From: Lutibacter sp. A64
GTDB taxonomy: Bacteria > Bacteroidota > Bacteroidia > Flavobacteriales > Flavobacteriaceae
Assembly (NCBI RefSeq): GCF_022429565.1
Contig: NZ_CP092487.1
Span: 3,964,616-4,028,615 of the forward strand
Direction: 5' to 3'
Length of the DNA stretch: 64,000 bases
Positions 8,621 through 17,072 of this stretch are shown here, piece by piece. Positions within the stretch are counted from its first letter, which is position 1, and each line of letters opens with the position of its first letter. The notes beneath the pieces are model-generated. The model searched no databases, was not told where the DNA came from, and worked only from the letters and a program-made list of their open reading frames with translations. The translations under genes were made by a program, and so were the position numbers.

Positions 8621-10237
8621 TTAGTTTATTGCTACTTGTTTTAGCTTTTTTAATTGATCTTTTTTTTCTTTGGAAAGTTGAACACAAGGTCGTTGTGAAA
8701 TAACAATTGAAACGCCTTTGTAGTTAATTTCATTTCTGATTACATCTATGTTTTCATCTAATTTTTTATGAAGTGGAGTTATAACTTTTAAATGATCTTT
8801 ATCAACACCAATTCCTTTACATATATTTATAAGTCTTCCAGAAGCAGCAGAATCTTGTGCACCTGTCATTGCAACTGCAGAATTATCGGATATAATTACA
8901 GTAATTGGAGTGTTTTCTATAACGGCATCTAATAGGCCAGTCATACCAGAATGTGTAAAAGTTGAATCACCTATAATTGCAATTGAAGGATGTATTCCTG
9001 CATCTGAAGCACCTTTAGCCATAGTTATGGAAGCACCCATATCTATTAATGTATTTATACTTTCATATGGAGGTAAGGAGCCAAGTGCATAGCAACCAAT
9101 ATCGCCAAAAACTTGTTGTTTTGTGTTTTCTGTTTTTAATTGGTTAATAGCATCAAATAAGTCTCTATGAGCACAACCAACACATAATTCTGGAGGTCTT
9201 GGGGTAACTATTTTTGGAATTTTATTAGCAAAAGTCCTTTCAAAACCTAAAGCTTCAGCAATATTGTCTGGATTTAACTCTCCAACTCTGTTTAAATGCC
9301 CTGTTAGTCTTCCTATAACTTTTTTGTTTTCATCAAAATAATCAGCAATTAATTCTTCAATAAAAGGAGCGCCATCTTCTAAAACCAATATTTTTTTACA
9401 CTTATCAAAAAGTTTTTTTACTTGTCTTTTTGGTAGTGGATATTGAGATATTTTAAGAATTGGGTACGGACAACTATCATTTTCAAAATTTTCCATTAAA
9501 TAATTAAAAGCTATACCTGCAGCAATAATTCCCATTGATGTATTTGGGCCTTCAATAAATTTATTGAAATAACTATTTTCTGAATTTTCTCTAATATCAC
9601 TTTGAATACCAACTAAATGTTGATATCTATTACGAGCGTGCATTGGAATAAGCTGAAATTGGTGTGGATTTTTTGATAATTTAATAGTGTTTTGAGTATT
9701 TCTTTTACCAATATTAATTGCAGCTCTAGAATGTGAAAGTCTTGTAACCATTCTAATCATAATTGGTAAAGCTAGCTGTTCTGAAAGGTAAAATGCATAC
9801 GTTGTTATATCATAAGCTTCTTGTTGATTTGTAGGTTCAAAAATAGGAATCATTGCGAATTTTCCATAATTTCTAGAATCTTGTTCGTTTTGCGAAGAAT
9901 GCATAGAAGGATCGTCGGCTACAACAACAACCAAACCTCCATTTATTCCTGAAACAGCCATATTCATAAAGACATCAGCTGCTACATTTAAACCTACATG
10001 TTTCATAACGGTTAATACTCTTTTCCCTGCGTACGACATTCCTAAAGCGGCTTCCATGGCCGTTTTTTCATTCACAGACCATTTAGAGTGAATGTTTAAC
10101 TCTTGTGCTATTTTAGAGTTTTGTATGTATTCAGTGATTTCTGTTGATGGAGTTCCAGGATAGGCGTAAACACCAGAGATACCAGTATCAATTGCTCCTT
10201 GAGCTAAAGCTTCGTTTCCTAGTAAAAGTTTTTTCAT
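8621..10237 (-). CDS. iorA: indolepyruvate oxidoreductase alpha subunit (IorA), lacking the ferredoxin domain
   Basis: TPP-dependent catalytic subunit, 538 residues. Visible are the pyrimidine-binding domain (YAYPGTPSTEI, WSVNEKTAMEAALG at 53-66), the PELCVGCAHRDLF motif (CVGC 352-355) and the TPP/Mg motif GDSTFTHSG (423-431) followed by DNSAVAMTGAQ. Known archaeal and bacterial IorA proteins run to about 600-640 residues and end in a domain with two [4Fe-4S] clusters. This one stops shortly after RPC (516-518) with a lysine-rich tail, and no CxxCxxC motif is present. It is first in the iorA-iorB-synthetase operon. Electron transfer must therefore use a separate ferredoxin or a different acceptor (inference). 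Confidence 0.9.
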   Translation of the reverse strand: MKKLLLGNEALAQGAIDTGISGVYAYPGTPSTEITEYIQNSKIAQELNIHSKWSVNEKTAMEAALGMSYAGKRVLTVMKHVGLNVAADVFMNMAVSGINGGLVVVVADDPSMHSSQNEQDSRNYGKFAMIPIFEPTNQQEAYDITTYAFYLSEQLALPIMIRMVTRLSHSRAAINIGKRNTQNTIKLSKNPHQFQLIPMHARNRYQHLVGIQSDIRENSENSYFNKFIEGPNTSMGIIAAGIAFNYLMENFENDSCPYPILKISQYPLPKRQVKKLFDKCKKILVLEDGAPFIEELIADYFDENKKVIGRLTGHLNRVGELNPDNIAEALGFERTFANKIPKIVTPRPPELCVGCAHRDLFDAINQLKTENTKQQVFGDIGCYALGSLPPYESINTLIDMGASITMAKGASDAGIHPSIAIIGDSTFTHSGMTGLLDAVIENTPITVIISDNSAVAMTGAQDSAASGRLINICKGIGVDKDHLKVITPLHKKLDENIDVIRNEINYKGVSIVISQRPCVQLSKEKKDQLKKLKQVAIN

Positions 10238-10300
10238 AAGTTTTAACGTTACAAGTTTTTCTTTGCAAGAAGTTAAAAGTACGAAATCGTTTTCGTTTAT

Positions 10301-10320
10301 AAAATGATTTTAATCATTTT
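10301..10320. promoter_or_regulatory. palindrome upstream of iorA (possible operator)
   Basis: A 9-bp inverted repeat, AAAATGATT, two bases, then AATCATTTT, lies 64 bases upstream of the iorA start in a 224-base gap. Its size and symmetry fit a dimeric repressor site, but it is AT-rich and could be chance. The regulator is unknown. Confidence 0.35.
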
Positions 10321-10461
10321 AATGGTTTAATGAGTTGATATGTAGCTTTTTATATTGTTGTTTAAAATGTGTTTTTAATGATTTTTTCAGAAGTAAAATT
10401 GTTAAATAGTATTAACTTAATAAAGATTTTAAAAAGTAGTTGAAGCATTGATAAAAATAAT

Positions 10462-11010
10462 TTATTTGTCCCAACTATTTTTATTTCTAATGTTTTTATA
10501 TAATTTAATACCTAGCATTAATAAAATTGAAAAACCAATAATACCAACAGTTCCAAAAACCCATCCTAAAGAATTTTTAAGTACTACTAAAAATACACAA
10601 GCAAATAAAATTATAGTAGCAACTTCATTCCAGATTCTTAAAAATGTTGAAGAATATTTTAAGGTGTTATTTTGAGTTTGTTTGTAGATTACTTGACAGG
10701 TTCCGTGGTAAAAAAACAACAATGCAACAAATGCTAGTTTAATATGCATCCAACTTTGTTGAAGCCAGACAGGTTGTAAAATTAGTAGAATAATAGCAAA
10801 AGTTGTAGCTAAAATTGCAGAAGGCCAGGTAATAATATACCAAAGTCTTTTTATCATTAATTGGTATTGTTTGGTTAAAATTGCTTTTTCTTCAGCTGGT
10901 TTTTCTTCAGCTTCTTTAAAATATATAAACAAACGAATAATATAAAATAATCCTGCAAACCAGGTTGTTATAAATATAATGTGAAGTGATTTTATGTATA
11001 GATATTCCAT
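10462..11010 (-). CDS. hemJ: protoporphyrinogen IX oxidase HemJ
   Basis: Inner-membrane enzyme oxidising protoporphyrinogen IX to protoporphyrin IX, passing electrons to the quinone/respiratory chain. The 182-residue protein has four or five hydrophobic segments and the HemJ (UPF0093/CopD-like) pattern: His10 in the first helix (KSLHIIFITTWFAGLFYIIRLFIY), then RLWYIITWPSAILATTFAIILL and WMHIKLAFVALLFFYHG (His89, Lys91). It lies one base after hemH in the AraC-hemH-hemJ operon, so genetic context confirms the heme role. No HemG or HemY is in the window, so this is the probable PPO of the pathway. Confidence 0.9.
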   Translation of the reverse strand: MEYLYIKSLHIIFITTWFAGLFYIIRLFIYFKEAEEKPAEEKAILTKQYQLMIKRLWYIITWPSAILATTFAIILLILQPVWLQQSWMHIKLAFVALLFFYHGTCQVIYKQTQNNTLKYSSTFLRIWNEVATIILFACVFLVVLKNSLGWVFGTVGIIGFSILLMLGIKLYKNIRNKNSWDK

Positions 11011-11011
11011 T

Positions 11012-12025
11012 TTATTTTGCCCAATTATTAATCCAATTTGTAACAGTGTTTACCCAGACAGCATCATCGTTTAAACAAGGAATTGTTGAGAAGTGTGTAC
11101 CTCCATTTTCTTCAAAAGATTCTTTTGCCTCCATTCCAATTTCTTCTAGAGTTTCTAAGCAGTCTGAAACAAAAGCAGGTGTTACAACTGCTAAATTTTT
11201 AACACCATTTTTTGCAAATTCATCAATAGTTTTATCGGTATAAGGTTGTAACCAAGGATCTTTTCCTAGACGCGATTGAAACGAAGTGCTATAAGTTCCT
11301 TCTTTTAAATTTAAAAATTCAGCAACATTTTTTGTGGTTTGATAACACTGGTGTCTGTAACAAAATTCGTGTGCTGGTGAAGGAGTGTTACAACAACTAC
11401 CATCAATTTTACAATGCGATTTTGTAATGTCAGATTTTTTTATGTGACGTTCTGGTACACCATGATACGAAAATAATAAATGGTCTGGTTTCTCTATTTC
11501 TAAATGTTTTTGAATACTATTACTTAGAGCTTTAATATAAGATGTGTTGTTGTAAAAAGCAGGAAGATCTGTAATTTTTATATGTGGAAATTGTTTTTTT
11601 ACAATTTTATTAGCTAAAACAACAATGGTTTCTGTTGTAGCCATTGCAAATTGTGGGTACAATGGAATTAAGAAAATTTCTGTCACTCCTTGATCTGCTA
11701 ATTTTTGAATACCTTTTTTTATGGAAGGATTTCCATAACGCATTGCTAATTCAACAGGGATGTTAGAACTTTGTTGTACTTTTTTGTGCAACCTTTCAGA
11801 TAAAACAATAAGAGGAGAACCTTCCGGCCACCATATTTTTTTATAAGCTTCGGCAGATTTTTTTGGTCGTGTATTTAAAATAATTCCTTTTACCACAAAA
11901 GCTCTAACAAGGTAAGGTGTGTCAATTACTCGCTTATCCATTAAAAATTCGTCCAAATAATTTTTTACATCTTTTACAGAGGTGCTATCTGGAGAACCTA
12001 AATTTACTAATAATGCTCCTTTCAT
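11012..12025 (-). CDS. hemH: ferrochelatase with an internal Cys-rich segment
   Basis: Inserts ferrous iron into protoporphyrin IX, the last step of heme b synthesis. The 337 residues match the family: N-terminal GALLVNLGSPDS, FLMDKRVID, RYGNPSI (96-102), the SYHGVPERH metal-site segment with catalytic His188 (186-194), and FQSRLGKDPWLQPYT near 249-263. An unusual stretch at 205-227 holds five cysteines (205, 211, 212, 222, 227) in the pattern of an internal [2Fe-2S] ligand set reported for some bacterial ferrochelatases. The AraC gene ends two bases upstream and hemJ starts one base downstream, so the three are translated from one mRNA. Confidence 0.95.
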   Translation of the reverse strand: MKGALLVNLGSPDSTSVKDVKNYLDEFLMDKRVIDTPYLVRAFVVKGIILNTRPKKSAEAYKKIWWPEGSPLIVLSERLHKKVQQSSNIPVELAMRYGNPSIKKGIQKLADQGVTEIFLIPLYPQFAMATTETIVVLANKIVKKQFPHIKITDLPAFYNNTSYIKALSNSIQKHLEIEKPDHLLFSYHGVPERHIKKSDITKSHCKIDGSCCNTPSPAHEFCYRHQCYQTTKNVAEFLNLKEGTYSTSFQSRLGKDPWLQPYTDKTIDEFAKNGVKNLAVVTPAFVSDCLETLEEIGMEAKESFEENGGTHFSTIPCLNDDAVWVNTVTNWINNWAK

Positions 12026-12027
12026 AA

Positions 12028-12927
12028 TTACGATTTTGCGTATTGTTTTGGTGTTATTTTAAATTTTCTTTTAAATGCTGCAATAAAATGGCTTGATGTG
12101 CTGTAACCTAATTGCGCAGCTATTTCGTTTACATTTAATCGTTGTTCTTTAAGTAATTCTTTAGCCAAATCCATTTTATAATTTAATAAAAAAGTAAAAA
12201 CAGGTACACCATAAAACTCTTTAAAATCTGTCTTTAATTTTTTTATATTTAACCCCACTTTTTTTGCTAGGTTCTCTAGAGATGGAGGGTTGGTCATTTC
12301 TTCAATAATTATTTCTTTAGCGCGTTTTATTTTGCTTACAGTTTCTTCATTTGCTATGTATGGGCAATTTTCGTTTTCGTTCTCATTTGCATTAGAAGTG
12401 TTAAAATAATAACTTAATAATTCATACACTTTACCTTTAATAAAAACGGGACGTAAAGCCTTGGTAATTTGTTTTGAAATTAATTGATTTAATATGTGTT
12501 GAATTGTTGGTGTTATTGGTTTAGGTTCTATAATTGGCTTTCCAATTTTAAAACTATTAAAGTTAAATAAAAAATTACCATCAATAGAAAATAATGAATG
12601 AAAATATTCTATAGAAATTAAAACAGAAATTAGTTCATTTCTTGGAGGTAAATTATAAAGAATGTTCATTTTTTCATCTTTAAAATAAACCATTGTAGAA
12701 TTTCCGGCTTCTAAATGTGTTGCGCAATGTTCAAAATTAAAAGCAACAATACATTTATGGGTGTTGCAAAAGTAAATTTGAATGTAGTTGTTAGTTAATT
12801 GCTGTTGAAATAACTGGTTGTTAGAAGTTAAGTTGTTGAAATGATAAACTTTAAAAGTGTCTTTATCGTTAAAAAGCAGATTGGTACTTTTGTCGATATA
12901 TTTGTAATTTTCAAGATTAGATTTCAT
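12028..12927 (-). CDS. AraC-family transcriptional regulator of the heme locus
   Basis: A 299-residue DNA-binding protein. The last ~95 residues hold the two helix-turn-helix units of AraC/XylS proteins (PSLENLAKKVGLNIKKLKTDFKEFYG, then LNVNEIAAQLGYSTSSHFIAAFKRKFKITPKQY). The N-terminal ~200 residues are a cupin-like or unknown sensor domain containing Cys and His (YFCNTHKCIVAFNFEHCATH), which could bind heme or metal (speculation). It is first in an operon with hemH and hemJ and faces hemA across a 276-base gap, so it most likely controls the whole heme locus. Its own 5' coding region contains a 15-base repeat also found in the hemA promoter, pointing to autoregulation. Whether it activates or represses is unknown. 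Confidence 0.88.
   Translation of the reverse strand: MKSNLENYKYIDKSTNLLFNDKDTFKVYHFNNLTSNNQLFQQQLTNNYIQIYFCNTHKCIVAFNFEHCATHLEAGNSTMVYFKDEKMNILYNLPPRNELISVLISIEYFHSLFSIDGNFLFNFNSFKIGKPIIEPKPITPTIQHILNQLISKQITKALRPVFIKGKVYELLSYYFNTSNANENENENCPYIANEETVSKIKRAKEIIIEEMTNPPSLENLAKKVGLNIKKLKTDFKEFYGVPVFTFLLNYKMDLAKELLKEQRLNVNEIAAQLGYSTSSHFIAAFKRKFKITPKQYAKS
12884..12898 (+). repeat. hem operator-like repeat, copy A (inside the AraC gene)
   Basis: GTACTTTTGTCGATA, identical over 15 bases to 13167-13181. It lies in codons 10-15 of the AraC gene on the opposite strand. A binding site here could block or tune the AraC operon. Confidence 0.55.
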
Positions 12928-13120
12928 AAGTCATTTTTCTAAAAATTCTATAAAATAATTACAAAAGTACGATAAATATTTATACTCTAAATTGTTTTTT
13001 TTATTATAAAATATGATATAAGTCATATTTTTTAAAGCTTTATTTTGCTGATTAATATGGAGTTAGTGTTTAATAATTTGTTATTTAGAGATGTTCTAAA
13101 TTAGAGCAAATAACTTATCT

Positions 13121-13143
13121 CGACAATAAAAGTACTTTTGTCG
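13121..13143. promoter_or_regulatory. hem operator-like repeat, copy B, within an inverted repeat
   Basis: Contains GTACTTTTGTCG (13132-13143), sharing 12 bases with the copies at 12884 and 13167. It is also symmetric: CGACAA, 11 bases, TTGTCG, with AAAAGTACTTTT in the centre. It lies just upstream of the hemA -33 element, a typical activator position. A shorter version, ACAAAAGTAC, lies at 12961-12970 facing the AraC gene. Confidence 0.5.
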
Positions 13144-13175
13144 TTGTTTTGAGCAATAATATATTTGTACTTTTG
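13144..13175 (+). promoter_or_regulatory. hemA operon promoter
   Basis: TTG at 13144-13146, a 21-base spacer, and TACTTTTG at 13168-13175, a perfect TAnnTTTG -7 element. Transcription should begin near 13181, about 23 bases before the hemA ATG. The -7 element is embedded in operator-like repeat copy C. Confidence 0.65.
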
Positions 13176-13181
13176 TCGATA
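13167..13181 (+). repeat. hem operator-like repeat, copy C (over the hemA -7 element)
   Basis: GTACTTTTGTCGATA, 35 bases downstream of copy B in the same orientation and identical over 15 bases to copy A. It covers the -7 element and the likely transcription start, so a protein bound here would repress; one bound at copy B could activate. Confidence 0.55.
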
Positions 13182-13203
13182 CTTATTGGTAATACAAAAT
13201 TTT

Positions 13204-14457
13204 ATGAGTTTAGAGAATTTACCTACAAAGTTTTACAACGTAGGTTTAAGTTATAAAAAAGCAGATGTAAAAGTGCGTGGGGCTTTTAGTTTAACTAAAG
13301 AAAATCAAAAACTTTTATTAGTTGAGGCTAAAGAAAAAGGGATTGAGGGAATTTTTGTTTTATCTACTTGCAATAGAACTGAAATTACGGGATTTGCTAA
13401 GCACCCGTTTGAGTTAATTAGTTTGTTAACTAAATACTCTAATGGAAGTGTAGAAGATTTTATAAATGTATCGTATGTTAATAAAAATAACGAAGCAATA
13501 AATCATTTGTTTAATATTGCCACAGGGTTAGATAGTCAAATTTTAGGCGATTATGAAATAGTAGGTCAGTTAAAACAAGCTTATAAATTAGCTAAAAAAT
13601 TAGGAACAACAAATGCTTATTTAGAGCGATTAATGAACTTGGTATTGCACGCGAGCAAAAGTGTTAAAAACAATACTAAATTAAGCTCTGGAACAACTTC
13701 AGTAGCCTATGCTGCAATTCAATATATTATTGATACGGTAGAAGATTATAACAATAAAAAAGTTTTAATTTACGGCTTAGGCGAAATAGGAAAAAATACC
13801 TGTAAAAACTTATTGGAATATACTTCAAATAGAAATATTACTTTAGTTAATAGAACTCTTGAAAAAGCAATTGGTTTTGAACAAGTGCATAAAGATGTAA
13901 AGGTTGTTGATTTTTCTAATTTAACAGAAGAAATACATGCAGCAGATATTTTAATTGTTTCTACGGGGTCTACAACACCAACAGTCTTAAAATCGCACTT
14001 AAAAGCAGGTAATGAAATGTTGATTATAGATTTATCAATGCCAGAAAATGTTGATTTTGCTGTAAAATCAGAGCCAGGTATTCGATTGATAAATGTAGAT
14101 GAACTTTCTAAAATTACAGATAGAACTATTGAAACGCGTAAAGCACAAATTCCTTTAGCTGAAGAAATAATTGAAAAATATAAAAATGAATTTTGTGACT
14201 GGATTTCACATAGAAAATATGTGCCAGCTGTAAATGCGTTAAAAGAATCTTTACAAGCAATTCAACACGATGAAATTGATTTTCATTCAAAAAAAATAAA
14301 GGATTTTAATGTTGAACATGCAGAGTTTGTAACTAACAGAATGATTCAAAAAATAACTACACAATTTGTAAAACATTTAAAAGATGAAGAAACTTCGGTG
14401 GATCAAAGCATAAATGTGATTAGCAAAATATTCGACTTAGAAAAAACCGAAATTTAG
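13204..14457 (+). CDS. hemA: glutamyl-tRNA reductase
   Basis: First committed step of C5-pathway heme synthesis: reduces glutamyl-tRNA(Glu) to glutamate-1-semialdehyde with NADPH. The 417-residue protein carries the catalytic STCNRTE motif (Cys56), the ATGLDSQILGDYEIVGQLKQAY substrate segment (about 106-127), a NADPH Rossmann motif (VLIYGLGEIGKNTCKNLLE, about 185-203) and a C-terminal dimerisation helix region. The ATG at 13204 was chosen over an in-frame TTG at 13165 because the latter overlaps the promoter -10 region. It leads the hemA-hemCD-hemB-hemL-hemE-hemN gene string, divergent from the AraC gene. Confidence 0.96.
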   Translation: MSLENLPTKFYNVGLSYKKADVKVRGAFSLTKENQKLLLVEAKEKGIEGIFVLSTCNRTEITGFAKHPFELISLLTKYSNGSVEDFINVSYVNKNNEAINHLFNIATGLDSQILGDYEIVGQLKQAYKLAKKLGTTNAYLERLMNLVLHASKSVKNNTKLSSGTTSVAYAAIQYIIDTVEDYNNKKVLIYGLGEIGKNTCKNLLEYTSNRNITLVNRTLEKAIGFEQVHKDVKVVDFSNLTEEIHAADILIVSTGSTTPTVLKSHLKAGNEMLIIDLSMPENVDFAVKSEPGIRLINVDELSKITDRTIETRKAQIPLAEEIIEKYKNEFCDWISHRKYVPAVNALKESLQAIQHDEIDFHSKKIKDFNVEHAEFVTNRMIQKITTQFVKHLKDEETSVDQSINVISKIFDLEKTEI

Positions 14458-14458
14458 A

Positions 14459-16060
14459 ATGGATAAAATTATTAGAATTGGTACGCGCTCAAGTGAACTA
14501 GCACTTTGGCAGGCTAATACCGTTGCACAACAATTAGAGCATTTCGGTCATAAAACAGAAATTGTAAAAATAGATTCTTTAGGAGATGTTGTTTTAGATA
14601 AACCTTTATATGAATTAGGAATCACTGGAGTTTTTACCAAAAATTTAGATATTGCTCTGTTAAATGGTGAGATAGATATTGCGGTGCACTCTTCTAAAGA
14701 TGTACCTACAAAATTACCTGAAGGAATTGTGCAAGCAGCTTATATAAAAAGAGGTGATTTTAATGATGTATTGGTAATTAAAGAAGATGAAAATTTTTTC
14801 ACACAAGATACAGCAACTATTGCAACTGGAAGCTTACGTAGAAAAGCACAATGGTTATATCGTTATCCACATCATAAAATTACAGGAATTAGAGGTAATG
14901 TAATTACACGTTTGCAAAAATTAGAAGAGAGCGATTGGGATGGAGCTATATTTGCAACTGCAGGTTTAAAACGATTAAAATTATTGCCTGAAAAAGAAAA
15001 GCATATAAAATTAGATTGGATGATTCCTGCACCAGCTCAAGGCGCTGTAATGGTTGTTGCTTTAGAAAAAAACGAAGAAATTTTAGAAGCTTGTAAAGAA
15101 ATAAATCACGAAGAAACTGCAATTTGTGTTAAAATTGAACGCGATTTTCTACAAACTTTAGAAGGTGGTTGTACTGCTCCAATTGGTGCCTTGGCAATGA
15201 TTTTTGATGATGAAATAAAATTTAAAGGCGCGTTGTTTAGTCCAGATGGAAAACAAAAAATGGAATTTTATAAGGAAGTTGCAGCAAACAATGCAACTGA
15301 TTTAGGAAAGTTTGGTGCAAATTATATTCTAGAAAGAGGTGGTAAAAAAATAATGCGTCAAATAATTGATATAGAAAAATCGACACTTATTTATTCTACA
15401 AAAAGCCTTTCTCACGATCAAACTAATTTGTTAAACTCAAAAATAGGAGTAACAAGTAGCGATTTTATAACAATTAGAAATAATAGACTAAGACCAATAG
15501 TGGTTAAAAAACCTCTTAAAAATGTGCTTTTTACGAGTCAAAATGCTGTAGAAGCACTGTTGAGCAATTTTTCTCCTATGGAATTAGATTTTGAAAATAT
15601 CTATTGCGTTGGAAGAAGAACAAAACGATTGATAGAAAAGCGCATAGGTAAAGTTGCTCATATTGAAAATTCTGCAGAAAAACTTACAGATTATTTAATC
15701 TCTAATTTAAAAGAAGATGAGGTTACTTTTTTCTGTGGAAATAAACGAAGAGATGAACTTCCAACTAAATTAACCGAAAATAATATTAAAGTTAATGAGG
15801 TTGAGTGTTACCAAACACAACTAACACCAAGAAAAATTGAAGAAAAATATAAAGGAATCCTATTTTATAGTCCTTCAGGTGTAGAAAGCTATTTAAAAGA
15901 AAATGTAGCTAATGATATTGTGGCTTTTTGTATTGGTGCAACTACAGGAGAAGAAGCTAAAAAACACTTTAAAAATGTTGTTGTTTCAAAATTATCTACT
16001 GTAGAAAGTGTGTTAAAGTCTGTAAATAAGTATTTTGAAGATATTATTGAAAATAGTTAA
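14459..16060 (+). CDS. hemC: hydroxymethylbilane synthase / uroporphyrinogen-III synthase fusion
   Basis: One 533-residue polypeptide covering two steps. Residues 1-~300 are HemC (IGTRSSELALWQA, HSSKDVPT, GSLRRKAQ, the dipyrromethane-cofactor Cys238 in LEGGCTAPIG). Residues ~310-533 have the bilobed HemD pattern (VLFTSQNAVEAL near 351-362, CVGRRTKRL, then FYSPSGVESYL near 468-478 and CIGATTGEEA near 491-500). The fusion would channel unstable hydroxymethylbilane to ring closure. It begins one base after the hemA stop codon, so the two are translationally coupled. No separate hemD is seen in the window. HemD sequences diverge strongly, so that half rests on motif layout and context. Confidence 0.92.
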   Translation: MDKIIRIGTRSSELALWQANTVAQQLEHFGHKTEIVKIDSLGDVVLDKPLYELGITGVFTKNLDIALLNGEIDIAVHSSKDVPTKLPEGIVQAAYIKRGDFNDVLVIKEDENFFTQDTATIATGSLRRKAQWLYRYPHHKITGIRGNVITRLQKLEESDWDGAIFATAGLKRLKLLPEKEKHIKLDWMIPAPAQGAVMVVALEKNEEILEACKEINHEETAICVKIERDFLQTLEGGCTAPIGALAMIFDDEIKFKGALFSPDGKQKMEFYKEVAANNATDLGKFGANYILERGGKKIMRQIIDIEKSTLIYSTKSLSHDQTNLLNSKIGVTSSDFITIRNNRLRPIVVKKPLKNVLFTSQNAVEALLSNFSPMELDFENIYCVGRRTKRLIEKRIGKVAHIENSAEKLTDYLISNLKEDEVTFFCGNKRRDELPTKLTENNIKVNEVECYQTQLTPRKIEEKYKGILFYSPSGVESYLKENVANDIVAFCIGATTGEEAKKHFKNVVVSKLSTVESVLKSVNKYFEDIIENS

Positions 16061-16103
16061 AAGCTATAAATCAATACTTAATAAATAATTAAATAGTATT
16101 AAA

Positions 16104-17066
16104 ATGAATAGAACCAGACGTTTACGTAAAACAGAAAATATTCGCCGCTTAGTTAGAGAAAATAAACTAACAATAGACGATTTAATTTACCCTTTATTTA
16201 TTGAAGAAGGTACAAATATTGAAGCAGAAATTGTTTCAATGCCAGGAATTAAGCGGTACTCTTTAGATACTATTTCAAAAGAATTAGATGAAGTTGTGGC
16301 TTTAGATATTCCTGCAGTATTGTTATTTGGAATTCCTTCAAAAAAAGATGATACCGGTTCTGAAACATGGAATGATGAAGGAATTATGCAACAAGCAATT
16401 CGTTTTATTAAAAAAAATTACCCGAGTTTATATGTAATTACAGACGTTTGTTTTTGCGAATATACAAGTCACGGACATTGTGGAATTATTCACGATAAAG
16501 ATGTGGATAATGATGCAACTTTAGTAAATATATCGAAACAAGTAATTTCACATGCAAAAGCAGGTGTTGATATGGTTGCGCCTTCAGGAATGATGGACGG
16601 GATGATTGAAACTATTCGAGAAGCGCTTGATAATACAGGTTTTTCTAATTTGCCAATTATGTCGTATGCTGTAAAATACTCTTCTGCATTTTATGGACCA
16701 TTTAGAGACGCTGCAGATTCAGCGCCAACTTTTGGAGATAGAAGAACGTATCAAATGGATCCTTCAAATAGAGATGAAGGTTTGCGCGAAGCAACTTTTG
16801 ACGATCAAGAAGGGGCAGATATTTTAATGGTAAAACCGGCCTTAGCTTATTTAGATATTATTAGAGATTTAAAAAATAATTTTGACCGTCCAATTGCGTG
16901 TTATAATGTAAGTGGAGAATATGCAATGATAAAAGCGGCAGCAGAAAAAGGGTGGATTGATGGTGAACGTGTAATGATGGAAAGCTTATTGTCTATGAAA
17001 AGGGCAGGAGCCGATATTATTATTACTTATTTTGCTAAAGAGGTAGCAAGATTATTAAAAAAATAA
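16104..17066 (+). CDS. hemB: porphobilinogen synthase (delta-aminolevulinate dehydratase)
   Basis: Condenses two 5-aminolevulinates to porphobilinogen. The 320-residue protein has both Schiff-base lysines (Lys191 in [21 protein letters not shown] and Lys244 in [10 protein letters not shown]). It also has a cysteine-type zinc site (Cys116, Cys118, Cys126 in [13 protein letters not shown]), so it is the zinc-dependent class rather than the Asp-rich magnesium class. The start is an ATG in an AT-rich context 43 bases after hemCD. It belongs to the hemA operon. Confidence 0.96.
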   Translation: MNRTRRLRKTENIRRLVRENKLTIDDLIYPLFIEEGTNIEAEIVSMPGIKRYSLDTISKELDEVVALDIPAVLLFGIPSKKDDTGSETWNDEGIMQQAIRFIKKNYPSLYVITDVCFCEYTSHGHCGIIHDKDVDNDATLVNISKQVISHAKAGVDMVAPSGMMDGMIETIREALDNTGFSNLPIMSYAVKYSSAFYGPFRDAADSAPTFGDRRTYQMDPSNRDEGLREATFDDQEGADILMVKPALAYLDIIRDLKNNFDRPIACYNVSGEYAMIKAAAEKGWIDGERVMMESLLSMKRAGADIIITYFAKEVARLLKK

Positions 17067-17072
17067 AACATT

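Noticed and set aside
13165..13203. In-frame TTG extending hemA by 13 residues
   Set aside because: It overlaps the -7 element of the promoter, so it would not be in the mRNA.
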